NCBI RefSeq assembly: GCF_014635245.1
Contig: NZ_BMCP01000002.1
Location: forward strand, 744,001-808,000
Reading direction: 5' to 3'
Length of the DNA: 64,000 nucleotides
Source of the DNA: Agaricicola taiwanensis
GTDB lineage: Bacteria > Pseudomonadota > Alphaproteobacteria > Rhizobiales > Methylopilaceae
The notes below the pieces were generated by a model. The model did not search any database. It saw only the letters and a list, made by a program, of their open reading frames with translations, and had not been told where the DNA came from. The position numbers and the translations under genes are program-made. Positions within the stretch are counted from its first letter, which is position 1; each line of letters starts with the position of its first letter. This document shows, one piece after another, positions 50,663-59,352 of this stretch.

Positions 50663-52486
50663 ATGCAGAACATCATGTTTGCCAACGCTGCCATCTTGTT
50701 TGGGGCCGCGCTTGTGCTCATGGGTGTCATCTCCAGCCTCGTCGCCCAGCGCTTCGGCACGCCGCTGCTGCTGGTCTTCCTCGTCATTGGCATGTTGGTC
50801 GGTGTCGACGGGATAGGCGGAATCGCGTTTGACAATTACGCGCTGACCTATCTCGTCGGATCGCTGGCGCTGGCCATCATCCTGTTCGACGGCGGGTTGC
50901 GCACGCGGCTGGACAAGTTCCGCGGCGTGCTGCTGCCGGCCATGTCGCTGGCGACGGTCGGTGTCGTCATCACGACGGCGCTTACAGGCCTTTTCGCCGC
51001 CCTGGTCCTCAGCCTTTCCGTCCTTGAGGGTTTCCTGGTCGGCGCCATGGTGGCCTCCACCGATGCCGCGGCGGTGTTCTTCCTGCTGCGATCCGGCGGG
51101 CTGCAGTTGCGTAACCGGCTTCAGGCCATCCTCGAGATCGAATCGGGCACCAACGATCCCGTCGCCGTCTTCCTGACGATCTTGCTGATCGAACTCATCC
51201 TGGCACAGGGGCATGAGACAGGCCTAGAAACCGCGCTCCTGCTCTTACGGCAGGGCGCTCTTGGTGGCGCGATCGGGCTTGGCGGGGGATGGCTGATCAC
51301 CATCATGCTCAACAGGGTCAGTCTTCCCACGGGGATGCATCCCCTGTTCGTGGTGGCCTCCGCAGTCGCGATCTACGGGCTCACGGCGGTTATGGATGGC
51401 TCCGGCCTGCTGGCGGTTTATCTTGCCGGCCTCGTGGTGGGGAACAGGCCAGTCCGGGCTCTTCCCGCCATTATCTCGTTCCACGATACGGTGACCTGGC
51501 TGTGCCAGATCGTGATGTTCATCATGCTCGGCCTCCTGATCACGCCGTCGAGCCTCCTGCCGGATCTCGGCCTATCCCTCGTCATTGCCGTTTTCCTGAT
51601 GTTCGTGGGGCGTCCGCTTGCTGTCGCCGCCTGCCTGGCGCCGCTCGGATACTCCCGGCGCGAAATCGCCTTTGTCGGCTGGGTCGGTCTTCGCGGCGCC
51701 GTCTCGATCTTCCTTGCCGCCATACCGACCTTGGCGGGTGTGCCGAACAGCGGCATCTATTTTCATGTGGCCTTTGTCGTGGTCTGCATCTCCCTGATCT
51801 GCCAGGGATGGACGCTCAACCCGCTCGCCCGGATGCTGGAACTGGCGCGGCCGGGCGTTCGCCCTGAGGTTTCCCGTGTGGAGATCGATCTACCGGGTCA
51901 GCACGCGCAGGAGATGGTGGCCTATCCGGTGGAGGCAGACAGCCCCGTTGCCGTGAGAGCCGCGCTGCCGAAATGGGCACAGCGCGTCTTCGTCATTCGT
52001 GACGATACAATCATCGACACGGCCAAGGCGGGGCCGCTGCGCCCGGGGGACTACGGCTATTTTCTCGTTCCGCCAGAGCGGGTGAGGGAGCTTGACCGGC
52101 TCTTCATCGCCCGGGCAGCCGATCATGAAGTCAGCGGCGCGCGCTTTCCCATCCGTCCGGACGCACCACTCGGCGGGGTCACGTCCATCTATGGCGTCGA
52201 ATTGCCGGAGGAATTCGGCGATCGCACGGTCGCCGAGGCTTTCACACAGCAGTTTGAAGGGGAGCCGGGCGTCGGCGACAGTTTTGAGATCGGCCCGCTG
52301 CGGCTCACCATCACGGACATGCACGAAGGCCGCATCAGCGAGGCGGAACTTTCCCTTGGCGAAGAAAGCGGGGCCGAGGTGGGCCTACCGACCTGGAATG
52401 AGCGGATCGGCGGCTGGATGACGTCCGCATGGCAGCAAATTCGGGGACTGGCCGAGGAGGCCAGCGACCGGTTGCGCCGGCGTTAG
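50663..52486 (+). CDS. NhaP2-type potassium/proton antiporter (CPA1 family)
   Basis: Inner-membrane cation/proton antiporter. The first 390 residues contain about twelve hydrophobic helices, with the charged cores ALAIILFDGGLRTRL and VASTDAAAVFFLLRSGG plus IESGTNDPVAVFLTILL, the ND pair being the ion-binding site of this family. After about residue 410 comes a TrkA-C-like regulatory domain (AVRAALPKWAQRVFVIRDD) and then a CorC/HlyC-like module to the end (VGDSFEIGPLRLTITDM). This order matches NhaP2/CvrA. 607 residues. Ion preference for K+ is inferred from the family. Confidence 0.87.
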   Translation: MQNIMFANAAILFGAALVLMGVISSLVAQRFGTPLLLVFLVIGMLVGVDGIGGIAFDNYALTYLVGSLALAIILFDGGLRTRLDKFRGVLLPAMSLATVGVVITTALTGLFAALVLSLSVLEGFLVGAMVASTDAAAVFFLLRSGGLQLRNRLQAILEIESGTNDPVAVFLTILLIELILAQGHETGLETALLLLRQGALGGAIGLGGGWLITIMLNRVSLPTGMHPLFVVASAVAIYGLTAVMDGSGLLAVYLAGLVVGNRPVRALPAIISFHDTVTWLCQIVMFIMLGLLITPSSLLPDLGLSLVIAVFLMFVGRPLAVAACLAPLGYSRREIAFVGWVGLRGAVSIFLAAIPTLAGVPNSGIYFHVAFVVVCISLICQGWTLNPLARMLELARPGVRPEVSRVEIDLPGQHAQEMVAYPVEADSPVAVRAALPKWAQRVFVIRDDTIIDTAKAGPLRPGDYGYFLVPPERVRELDRLFIARAADHEVSGARFPIRPDAPLGGVTSIYGVELPEEFGDRTVAEAFTQQFEGEPGVGDSFEIGPLRLTITDMHEGRISEAELSLGEESGAEVGLPTWNERIGGWMTSAWQQIRGLAEEASDRLRRR

Positions 52487-52525
52487 GTTAACGAGATATC
52501 AACCGGAGCGGCGCAAGTTTAAGGC

Positions 52526-52837
52526 ATGGTCCGACATCATCGTCTTCGTTCTGCTCTTGCCCAGCTGGTGCTCTGGATGGCGACGCTCGCCTCCATGGCC
52601 TACTTCGCCCATCATGCGGTCAGCGGCAACCGCGGTATCGTCGCCAAACGTGCCTATGAAGCCGAGATGAAGGCGCTTGAAGCGGACTTGAAGAAAGTGA
52701 AGGCGGAACGGACAGCACTGGAAAAGCGTGTCGCCGCGCTCCGTCCAACCCAGGTCGAACGTGATATGCTGGATCAACTCGCGCGCGAACGGCTGGGCTA
52801 TATGCATCCCGATGAGCGCGTGCTGGAAAAGCAGTAA
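52526..52837 (+). CDS. ftsB: Septum formation initiator FtsB
   Basis: Short bitopic division protein that links FtsL and FtsQ at the septum. An N-terminal membrane helix (LVLWMATLASMAYFAHHA) precedes a periplasmic coiled coil (about residues 38-72, KALEADLKKVKAERTALEKR) and a short conserved end, DMLDQLARERLGYMHPDE, typical of the DivIC/FtsB family. Length is 103. Its position between eno and the pyruvate dehydrogenase genes is the usual one in this class and in gammaproteobacteria (eno-ftsB). Confidence 0.92.
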   Translation: MVRHHRLRSALAQLVLWMATLASMAYFAHHAVSGNRGIVAKRAYEAEMKALEADLKKVKAERTALEKRVAALRPTQVERDMLDQLARERLGYMHPDERVLEKQ

Positions 52838-52882
52838 AAACACGAGCCATGCACCCAGCGCATGAGGACTATGCATGGTGCA

Positions 52883-52907
52883 TTGCAACACAACCCTTGT
52901 GTTTCAA
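52883..52907 (+). promoter_or_regulatory. 25-bp inverted repeat upstream of pdhA (operator candidate)
   Basis: TTGCAACACAA (52883-52893) and TTGTGTTTCAA (52897-52907) are inverted copies with one mismatch and a 3-base centre. They lie in the 168-base gap between ftsB and pdhA, about 100 bases before the pdhA ATG. The symmetry and length suit a dimeric repressor such as a GntR- or LacI-type regulator; it is also followed by no T run, so a terminator is less likely. Confidence 0.45.
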
Positions 52908-53005
52908 GAAGAAAACGCGTTCAACTCGAAACTGCGCCTACTCGCTTTTCGACAAACCTTGCGCTAGTCTCCCGCAAAATTCATACGACAAAAGTGGGAG
53001 AGCGT

Positions 53006-54037
53006 ATGGCCACGACCGCCCTCAAGGCTGCTCCGAAGAACGGGCCTGCCACGGCTGCCAAGACTTCTGAAAAGATAGACTTTACTAAGGCAGAGGAGCT
53101 GCATGCCTATGAAGAAATGCTCCTCATCCGCCGTTTCGAAGAAAAGGCCGGCCAGCTCTATGGCATGGGTCTGATCGGCGGCTTCTGCCATCTCTACATC
53201 GGCCAGGAGGCCGTGGTTGTCGGCATGCAGATGGCCCTCGAGGAGGGCGATCAGGTCATTACCGCCTATCGTGATCATGCTCATATGCTGGCCTGCGGCA
53301 TGGAAGCCAACGGCATCATGGCTGAACTGACCGGTCGGCGTGGTGGCTATTCCAAGGGCAAGGGCGGCTCCATGCACATGTTCAGCGTGGAGAAGGGCTT
53401 CTATGGCGGCCACGGCATCGTGGGCGCGCAGGTGCCTCTGGGCACGGGCCTTGCCTTTGCCAACCGCTATCGCGGCAACAACAGCGTCTCGCTGACCTAT
53501 TTCGGTGATGGCGCTTCCAACCAGGGCCAGGTTTACGAGAGCTTCAACATGGCGAAGCTCTGGAACCTGCCGGTGGTCTACATCATCGAGAACAATCAGT
53601 ACGGTATGGGCACCAGCGTCGCCCGCGCCTCTGCGGTGACCAATCTGTCCCAGCGAGGCGCCTCGTTCGACATCCCCGGTGAGCAGGTGGACGGCATGGA
53701 CGTGCGCGCTGTGCGCGCGGCGGGCGAACGTGCTGTCGAACATGCGCGGTCCGGCAAGGGACCGTACATCCTTGAAATGCTGACCTATCGCTATCGTGGC
53801 CATTCCATGTCCGATCCGGCCAAATACCGGCCGAAGGAAGAAGTGCAGAAGATGCGCGACGATCGCGATCCGATCGAACATGTCCGCAAGCGAATCCTGG
53901 ATTCCAAGTTCGCAACGGAAGACGAACTGAAGGTCATCGACCAGAAGGTTCGCTCCGTCGTCAATGCCTCTGCGGAATTTGCCAGCTCCGATCCGGAGCC
54001 CGATCCGTCCGAGCTCTACACCGACATCTTGCGCTAA
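53006..54037 (+). CDS. pdhA: Pyruvate dehydrogenase E1 component, alpha subunit
   Basis: Thiamine diphosphate enzyme that decarboxylates pyruvate; pairs with PdhB. The ThDP motif begins GDGASNQGQVYESFNMA and ends with NNQYGMGT, and YRYRGHSMSDPAKYR contains the phosphorylation-loop region known from related enzymes. The start MATTALKAAP has GGGAG seven bases upstream and gives 343 residues; the frame is open upstream to 52862 but without ribosome-binding site. A strong hairpin follows 8 bases after the stop. Confidence 0.96.
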   Translation: MATTALKAAPKNGPATAAKTSEKIDFTKAEELHAYEEMLLIRRFEEKAGQLYGMGLIGGFCHLYIGQEAVVVGMQMALEEGDQVITAYRDHAHMLACGMEANGIMAELTGRRGGYSKGKGGSMHMFSVEKGFYGGHGIVGAQVPLGTGLAFANRYRGNNSVSLTYFGDGASNQGQVYESFNMAKLWNLPVVYIIENNQYGMGTSVARASAVTNLSQRGASFDIPGEQVDGMDVRAVRAAGERAVEHARSGKGPYILEMLTYRYRGHSMSDPAKYRPKEEVQKMRDDRDPIEHVRKRILDSKFATEDELKVIDQKVRSVVNASAEFASSDPEPDPSELYTDILR

Positions 54038-54044
54038 TAATCGC

Positions 54045-54091
54045 TCGCGGGCGTGGCGCGACAGAAGCGCCACCCCCCGCGATTTATCGTT
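54045..54091 (+). terminator. Strong terminator-like hairpin between pdhA and pdhB
   Basis: Two perfect 7-bp stems stack: TCGCGGG (54045-54051) with CCCGCGA (54076-54082), and GTGGCGC (54053-54059) with GCGCCAC (54067-54073), separated by a small C/CC internal loop, with a 7-base apical loop. TTTATCGTT follows. A second small hairpin GGTAA-CCGC-TTACC (54094-54107) precedes the pdhB start. It would reduce pdhB read-through or protect transcript ends. Confidence 0.72.
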
Positions 54092-54133
54092 CGGGTAACC
54101 GCTTACCGACCGGGAACGTCAAGGAATTATCGT

Positions 54134-55543
54134 ATGCCGATCGAAGTGTTGATGCCGGCGCTTTCGCCGACAATGGAAAAGGGCAATCTGGCCAAATGGC
54201 TCGTCAAGGAAGGCGATGCCGTGAAGTCAGGTGATGTGCTCGCCGAAATCGAAACGGACAAGGCCACGATGGAAGTGGAAGCCGTGGACGAGGGCACCAT
54301 CGGCAAGATCCTGGTTCAGGAAGGCGCGGCTGATGTGGCGGTGAACACGCCCATTGCCGTTCTGCTGGGCGATGGGGAATCGGCCGGAGACATCGGCACG
54401 TCTTCCTCCGCGCCAAAGGGCGAAGAAGCGGACACGGCGAAGGCTGATGACGCGGCGCCGGAACCCAAGAGCGGCGAGAAGGCCACAAGCGAATCCGCTT
54501 CCGCGCCGGCGCTTGCCAAGACGCCTCGGCCGGCCGAACCCGATGTGCCAGAAGGCACCGAGATGGTCACGCAGACTGTCCGTGAGGCGCTCCGGGATGC
54601 CATGGCGGAAGAGATGCGCGCCGACGGCGACGTCTTCGTCATGGGTGAGGAAGTGGCTGAATACCAGGGTGCCTACAAGATCACCCAGGGCCTCCTGCAG
54701 GAGTTCGGCGATCGCCGCGTCATTGATACGCCTATCACCGAACATGGCTTCGCCGGCCTTGGCGTCGGCGCTGCCTTCGCGGGCCTGAAGCCCATCGTCG
54801 AGTTCATGACCTTCAACTTCGCCATGCAGGCGATCGATCAGATCGTCAATTCGGCGGCGAAGACGCTCTATATGTCCGGCGGCAAGATCCAGTGCTCGAT
54901 CGTGTTTCGCGGCCCCAACGGCGCGGCTGCGCGCGTTGCGGCCCAGCACAGCCAGGACTACGCGGCGTGGTACTCGCATATTCCGGGGCTCAAGGTGGTC
55001 GCGCCCTATACGGCGGCCGACGCCAAGGGCTTGCTGAAGGCGGCAATCCGCGATCCCAATCCGGTCATTTTCCTGGAGAATGAAATCCTTTACGGCCAGA
55101 GCTTCCCGGTTCCCAAGCTGGACGACTGGACCGTGCCGATCGGCAAAGCCAAGATCGCACGGCCCGGCAAGGATGTGACGCTGGTCTCCTGGTCCATCGG
55201 CATGACTTACGCCCTCAAGGCGGCTGAAGAACTGGCCAAGGACGGAATCGAGGCCGAGATCATCGACCTGCGCACCATCCGCCCCATGGACATCGAGACC
55301 ATTATCGAATCGGTCAAGAAGACCGGTCGCTGTGTCACTGTCGAGGAAGGTTTCCCGCAGTCCGGCGTCGGTTCCGAAATCGCGGCACAGCTCATGACCC
55401 AGGCTTTCGACTATCTTGATGCTCCGGTGACAAGGGTCACCGGCAAGGATGTGCCGATGCCTTATGCGGCAAATCTTGAAAAACTCGCGCTGCCGTCGGT
55501 GGCCGAGGTCGTCGAGGCGGCAAAATCCGTCTGCTATCGCTGA
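54134..55543 (+). CDS. pdhB: Pyruvate dehydrogenase E1 component, beta subunit with N-terminal lipoyl domain
   Basis: Carries the beta half of the E1 heterotetramer. Residues 1-80 form a lipoyl domain with the target lysine in [17 protein letters not shown] (Lys43), then a linker rich in Ala, Pro and Lys to about residue 140, then the transketolase-like domain ([20 protein letters not shown], then [22 protein letters not shown]) and the C-terminal domain ([15 protein letters not shown]). A lipoyl domain on E1-beta is known from alphaproteobacteria such as Sinorhizobium. AAGGA precedes the ATG. The N-terminus is nearly identical to that of PdhC. Confidence 0.95.
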   Translation: MPIEVLMPALSPTMEKGNLAKWLVKEGDAVKSGDVLAEIETDKATMEVEAVDEGTIGKILVQEGAADVAVNTPIAVLLGDGESAGDIGTSSSAPKGEEADTAKADDAAPEPKSGEKATSESASAPALAKTPRPAEPDVPEGTEMVTQTVREALRDAMAEEMRADGDVFVMGEEVAEYQGAYKITQGLLQEFGDRRVIDTPITEHGFAGLGVGAAFAGLKPIVEFMTFNFAMQAIDQIVNSAAKTLYMSGGKIQCSIVFRGPNGAAARVAAQHSQDYAAWYSHIPGLKVVAPYTAADAKGLLKAAIRDPNPVIFLENEILYGQSFPVPKLDDWTVPIGKAKIARPGKDVTLVSWSIGMTYALKAAEELAKDGIEAEIIDLRTIRPMDIETIIESVKKTGRCVTVEEGFPQSGVGSEIAAQLMTQAFDYLDAPVTRVTGKDVPMPYAANLEKLALPSVAEVVEAAKSVCYR

Positions 55544-55558
55544 GCGGGAGGCGGATCC

Positions 55559-56926
55559 ATGCCCATCAACATCCTGATGCCCGCCCTGTCTCCGACCATG
55601 GAGAAGGGCAATCTGGCCAAATGGCTCAAGAAGGAAGGCGACCAGGTCAAATCCGGCGATGTGATCGCCGAAATTGAGACCGACAAGGCCACCATGGAAG
55701 TGGAGGCCGTGGACGAAGGCACCATCGGCAAGATCGTGGTGGCTGAGGGCACCGCCGACGTGCCGGTCAATGAAACCATCGCCATCCTGCTGGAAGAGGG
55801 CGAAAGTGCTGGTGACATCAGCAGTGCGCCCAAGGCCGCTCCGAAGGCTGAAGCCAAGGCTGGGCCCGCTGAGGCCGATCAAAAAACCGAATCGTCGAAG
55901 GATCCCACCAAAGAGGCGGAGCCTGCCGGTGCCAAGCCCCAGGCAGCAGGTCATGAGGCGGCCCCAAAGACCCCCAGCCCGAACACCGGTGAGCGCGTGT
56001 TCGCGTCTCCCCTGGCACGGCGCATCGCCAAGGACGCAGGCCTCGACGTGTCTGCGATCAACGGATCGGGCCCGCACGGCCGTGTGGTGAAGCGCGACGT
56101 CGAACAGGCAATGGCGAGCGGCACCGGTAAGCCGGCCGCGACTGCAGCGGGCGGGGCTACTCCTGCCGCCGCAGGCGCGGCACCCATGGCGGACGACAAG
56201 ATCCGCGCCCTGTTCGCCGAAGGCTCCTATGAGGCCGTGCCGCATGACAATATGCGGAAGGTCATCGCCCGGCGCCTCGTTGAGTCAAAACTCACGGTTC
56301 CGCACTTCTATGTCACGGCGGATTGCGAGATCGATGCCCTGCTGGCGCTGCGTTCCGAAATCAACAAGAGCGCGCCCAAGGACAAGGACGGCAATCCTGC
56401 CTACAAGCTGTCGGTCAATGATCTCGTCATCAAGGCCCTGGCCCTGGCGCTGAAGCGCGTGCCCGACGCCAATGTGACCTGGACCGAAGGCGCGATGCTG
56501 AAGCACAAGAGCGCCGACGTGGGCGTCGCCGTGTCGATCCCCAATGGCCTGATCACGCCGGTGATCCGCAATGCCGACACCAAGGCGATCTCCGCCATTT
56601 CCAATGAGATGAAGGATCTCGCCAAACGGGCCCGCGACCGCAAGCTTAAGCCTGAGGAATATCAGGGCGGCTCGACGGCGGTGTCCAACCTCGGAATGTA
56701 TGGCGTCAAGGAATTCTCGGCCATCATCAATCCGCCCCATGCCACCATCCTTGCGGTTGGCGCGGGAGAACAGCGGCCGGTGGTCAAGGACGGCCAGCTT
56801 GCCGTTGCCACGCTGATGTCGGTCACCCTCTCGACCGATCATCGCGCGGTGGACGGCGCCTTGGGCGCCGAGTTCTTGGCGGCTTTCAAGGATCTGATCG
56901 AGAAGCCCATATCACTTCTCGTGTGA
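55559..56926 (+). CDS. pdhC: Dihydrolipoamide acetyltransferase (E2) of pyruvate dehydrogenase
   Basis: Transfers the acetyl group from lipoamide to CoA and forms the complex core. Domains in order: one lipoyl domain (Lys43 in [12 protein letters not shown]), linker, peripheral subunit-binding domain at about residues 142-178 (FASPLARRIAKDAGLDVSAI, then GSGPHGRVVKRDV), and the catalytic domain ending with STDHRAVDGALGAEFL, which contains the catalytic histidine and aspartate. The length of 455 is usual. GGAGG precedes the ATG by eight bases; pdhB ends 15 bases upstream. Confidence 0.96.
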   Translation: MPINILMPALSPTMEKGNLAKWLKKEGDQVKSGDVIAEIETDKATMEVEAVDEGTIGKIVVAEGTADVPVNETIAILLEEGESAGDISSAPKAAPKAEAKAGPAEADQKTESSKDPTKEAEPAGAKPQAAGHEAAPKTPSPNTGERVFASPLARRIAKDAGLDVSAINGSGPHGRVVKRDVEQAMASGTGKPAATAAGGATPAAAGAAPMADDKIRALFAEGSYEAVPHDNMRKVIARRLVESKLTVPHFYVTADCEIDALLALRSEINKSAPKDKDGNPAYKLSVNDLVIKALALALKRVPDANVTWTEGAMLKHKSADVGVAVSIPNGLITPVIRNADTKAISAISNEMKDLAKRARDRKLKPEEYQGGSTAVSNLGMYGVKEFSAIINPPHATILAVGAGEQRPVVKDGQLAVATLMSVTLSTDHRAVDGALGAEFLAAFKDLIEKPISLLV

Positions 56927-56938
56927 TAGGGGGACGCC

Positions 56939-57601
56939 ATGGCCGCCACCGAACAGCAGGTTCAGATCCGCTTTCGGACAGGCACCGAGGCTGACGCGGA
57001 AGATGTCGCGATCCTCTTCGACATGTCCAACGCCGGGTACATCACCCAGCTTTGGGGCGAGGAGGCGCAGGAGGGCGAAACCTGGCTCGATGTTGCCAAG
57101 CGCAAGATCCTCGCGCCGGGTTCGGAGATCGGGCCTGCTCACACCATCATCGCCGAAGCCGGCTTCGGCGATGGTCGCTCCAAGGTGGCGGGCATGCTCA
57201 TCTGGAAGCTCATTCCCGATGTGCCACCGGATCCCTCCCGCGAGACCGATGCGACCCGCGCCTTCGCGGAGCTGAAAACCCATGTGCCGGGCAGCTTCTA
57301 CCTCAGCAACATGGCCGTCTATCCAGACTGGCGCGACTACCGGCTTGCCACGGCCATGCTGAACGTCGCCATCACCACCGCCTATAAAATGGGTTACAAG
57401 ACGATCTCGGCGATCGTGCACGAGAGCAACACCAAGCTTCTCGCCCACTATGACAAGCGCGGCATGGCCGTAACAGCCAGCATGCCGGTCGGACCCCGTT
57501 CTGCCTATGCGGCGGAGAGCCGGTGGCTCTTGCTGACCTGCCAGCAGCCGCACGGCCTGCTTCAATCGAACACAGGAAAGAGTGACACCGATGGCCAATG
57601 A
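56939..57601 (+). CDS. GNAT-family N-acetyltransferase in the pyruvate dehydrogenase operon
   Basis: The 220-residue protein begins with IRFRTGTEADAEDVAILFD, an acetyltransferase-like start, and has SFYLSNMAVYPDWRDYRLATAMLNVA, where the second beta strand and the acetyl-CoA pyrophosphate-binding loop should be, though the R-x-x-G-x-G/A signature is altered to WRDYRLAT. HESNTKLLAHYDKRGMAV is the usual GNAT C-terminal stretch. Strong AGGGGG precedes the ATG. The 3' end overlaps the lpd start by 11 bases, so it is coupled to the E3 gene. Substrate unknown. Confidence 0.78.
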   Translation: MAATEQQVQIRFRTGTEADAEDVAILFDMSNAGYITQLWGEEAQEGETWLDVAKRKILAPGSEIGPAHTIIAEAGFGDGRSKVAGMLIWKLIPDVPPDPSRETDATRAFAELKTHVPGSFYLSNMAVYPDWRDYRLATAMLNVAITTAYKMGYKTISAIVHESNTKLLAHYDKRGMAVTASMPVGPRSAYAAESRWLLLTCQQPHGLLQSNTGKSDTDGQ

Positions 57602-59027
57602 ATATGATGTGATCGTCATCGGCGGCGGACCGGGCGGCTATGTGACCGCGATCCGCTCTGCCCAACTGGGATTCAAGACCGCCGTGGTCGAGCGCGAGCA
57701 CCTCGGCGGCATCTGCCTCAACTGGGGCTGCATCCCGACGAAGGCGTTGCTGCGTTCGGCTGAAATCTACCACTACATGAACCACGCCAAGGACTATGGG
57801 TTGAGCGCGGAGAAGGTCGGCTTCGACATCAAGGCCGTCACCGATCGCTCGCGGGGCGTGTCCGGCCGGCTCAACGGCGGCGTCGGCATGCTTCTGAAGA
57901 AGAACAAGGTCGATGTCATCTGGGGTGAGGCGCAGCTCACAAAGCCTGACGAGATCAAGGTGTCCGCCTCCAAGAAGCCGCCTGTGCAGCCGCAGAATCC
58001 GGTGCCGAAGGGCACGCTGGGCGAGGGCACCTACAAGGCCAAGCACATCATCATCGCCACCGGTGCACGCCCGCGCGTGCTGCCGGGCTTGGAGCCGGAC
58101 GGCAAACTCGTCTGGACCTATTTTGAAGCCATGATGCCGCCGGCGATGCCGAAGTCTCTCCTGGTCGTCGGCTCCGGCGCCATCGGCATCGAGTTTGCCA
58201 GCTTCTACCGCACCATGGGCGCGGAGGTGACCGTCGTGGAACTGCTGCCGCAGATCCTGCCGGTCGAGGATGACGAGATCGCCAAGCACGTCCAGAAGCG
58301 GCTGGAAAAGCAGGGGATCAAGATTCTCACCGGCGCAAAGGTGTCGAAGCTCGACAAGAAGGGCGACAGCGTCACCGCGACGGTCGATGCCAACGGCAAG
58401 ACCGAGACCATTACCGTCGATCGGGTCATCTCCGCCGTCGGGGTGGCCTGCAATACGGAAAATCTCGGGCTGGAAGCCCTCGGTGTAAAGATCGACAGGG
58501 GTGCGATCGTGACCGACGGCTATGGCCGCACCAATGTCAAAGGCGTCTATGCCATCGGCGACGTCGCCGGTCCGCCCATGCTGGCCCACAAGGCCGAGCA
58601 TGAGGGCGTCGTCTGCATCGAGACCATCAAGGGCCTCAAGACCCACCCGCTGGACAAGAACAAGATTCCCGGCTGCACCTATTGCCATCCGCAGGTCGCT
58701 TCGGTCGGCCTCACCGAGAAGAAGGCCAAGGAAGCGGGCCGCGACATCCGCGTCGGCCGCTTCCAGTTCCTCGGTAACGGCAAGGCGATCGCGCTCGGCG
58801 AGGACCAGGGCCTGGTCAAGGTGATCTTCGACAAGAAGACCGGGGAGCTGCTCGGTGCTCACATGACCGGCGCTGAAGTGACCGAACTCATCCAGGGATT
58901 CGTGGTGGCCATGAACTGTGAGACCACCGAGGAAGAGCTGATGCATGCAGTGTTCCCGCATCCCACCCTGTCGGAGATGATGCACGAGGCAGTGCTGGAC
59001 GCTTACGGCCGCGTCATCCATATGTAA
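57591..59027 (+). CDS. lpdA: Dihydrolipoyl dehydrogenase (E3)
   Basis: Reoxidises dihydrolipoamide for the pyruvate dehydrogenase complex. FAD motif VIGGGPGGYVTAIRSAQLG, redox disulfide GGICLNWGCIPTKALL, NAD motif VVGSGAIGIEFASFYRTMG, and the C-terminal active-site base in HPTLSEMMHEAV are all present. The start MANEYDVIVIGG at 57591 gives 478 residues; a GTG at 57582 in frame is less likely. No separate lipoyl domain is fused here, unlike some E3 proteins. It closes the pdhA-B-C-GNAT-lpd series. Confidence 0.96.
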   Translation: MANEYDVIVIGGGPGGYVTAIRSAQLGFKTAVVEREHLGGICLNWGCIPTKALLRSAEIYHYMNHAKDYGLSAEKVGFDIKAVTDRSRGVSGRLNGGVGMLLKKNKVDVIWGEAQLTKPDEIKVSASKKPPVQPQNPVPKGTLGEGTYKAKHIIIATGARPRVLPGLEPDGKLVWTYFEAMMPPAMPKSLLVVGSGAIGIEFASFYRTMGAEVTVVELLPQILPVEDDEIAKHVQKRLEKQGIKILTGAKVSKLDKKGDSVTATVDANGKTETITVDRVISAVGVACNTENLGLEALGVKIDRGAIVTDGYGRTNVKGVYAIGDVAGPPMLAHKAEHEGVVCIETIKGLKTHPLDKNKIPGCTYCHPQVASVGLTEKKAKEAGRDIRVGRFQFLGNGKAIALGEDQGLVKVIFDKKTGELLGAHMTGAEVTELIQGFVVAMNCETTEEELMHAVFPHPTLSEMMHEAVLDAYGRVIHM

Positions 59028-59055
59028 CGGTAACTTTCCAGCGCCGGGCAAGGAA

Positions 59056-59074
59056 CCTCCTGACGCGCAGGAGG
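59056..59074 (+). promoter_or_regulatory. Hairpin upstream of the GlsB-like gene
   Basis: CCTCCT (59056-59061) and AGGAGG (59069-59074) form a small stem with flanking A/T pairs in the 76-base gap after lpd. The real ribosome-binding site of the next gene, GGAGGA, lies at 59093-59098 outside the stem. The stem's 5' arm is anti-Shine-Dalgarno-like, so it could pair with that site instead. Confidence 0.3.
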
Positions 59075-59103
59075 GTTGAAAGCCCATATTACGGAGGAAC
59101 AGT

Positions 59104-59352
59104 ATGAGCGGTGTCGGCTTCTTCGGTGCGATCATTATCGGCATTCTTGCCGGCTGGATCGCGGAACGCGTGACCGGACGGGATCACGGTCTGATTACGA
59201 ATCTGATCGTCGGCCTAGTCGGCGCATTGTTGGGCGGCTTTGTCGCCGGCCAACTCGGCTATGCCTTTGCTGGCTTCTGGCAAAGCCTCCTGGTATCGGC
59301 CGTCGGCGCGATCGTCCTGCTCTTCCTGCTTGGATTGGTCCGACGAGGCTGA
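59104..59352 (+). CDS. GlsB/YeaQ/YmgE-family small membrane protein
   Basis: Small inner-membrane protein of 82 residues with three hydrophobic segments: VGFFGAIIIGILAGWIAERV, LITNLIVGLVGALLGGFVAG and the C-terminal LLVSAVGAIVLLFLLGLV. The glycine-zipper spacing and the GWIAERVTGRDHGLITNLIVG pattern fit the transglycosylase-associated/GlsB family. Function is poorly known; members respond to stress in several bacteria. GGAGGA is six bases before the ATG. Confidence 0.85.
   Translation: MSGVGFFGAIIIGILAGWIAERVTGRDHGLITNLIVGLVGALLGGFVAGQLGYAFAGFWQSLLVSAVGAIVLLFLLGLVRRG

Noticed and set aside
52862-53005. Longer N-terminus for pdhA starting at 52862
   Set aside because: The extra 48 residues are unlike any pyruvate dehydrogenase N-terminus, cover the inverted repeat at 52883-52907 and have no ribosome-binding site, whereas ATG 53006 has GGGAG.
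54227-56245. Minus-strand open frame of 672 codons opposite pdhB and pdhC
   Set aside because: It spans two well-defined genes and the intergenic region in antisense, with repetitive residues caused by the duplicated lipoyl domains.
57372-59144. Minus-strand open frame opposite lpd
   Set aside because: Shadow of a certain gene; no motifs, and it would read through the lpd terminator region and the start of the GlsB-like gene.
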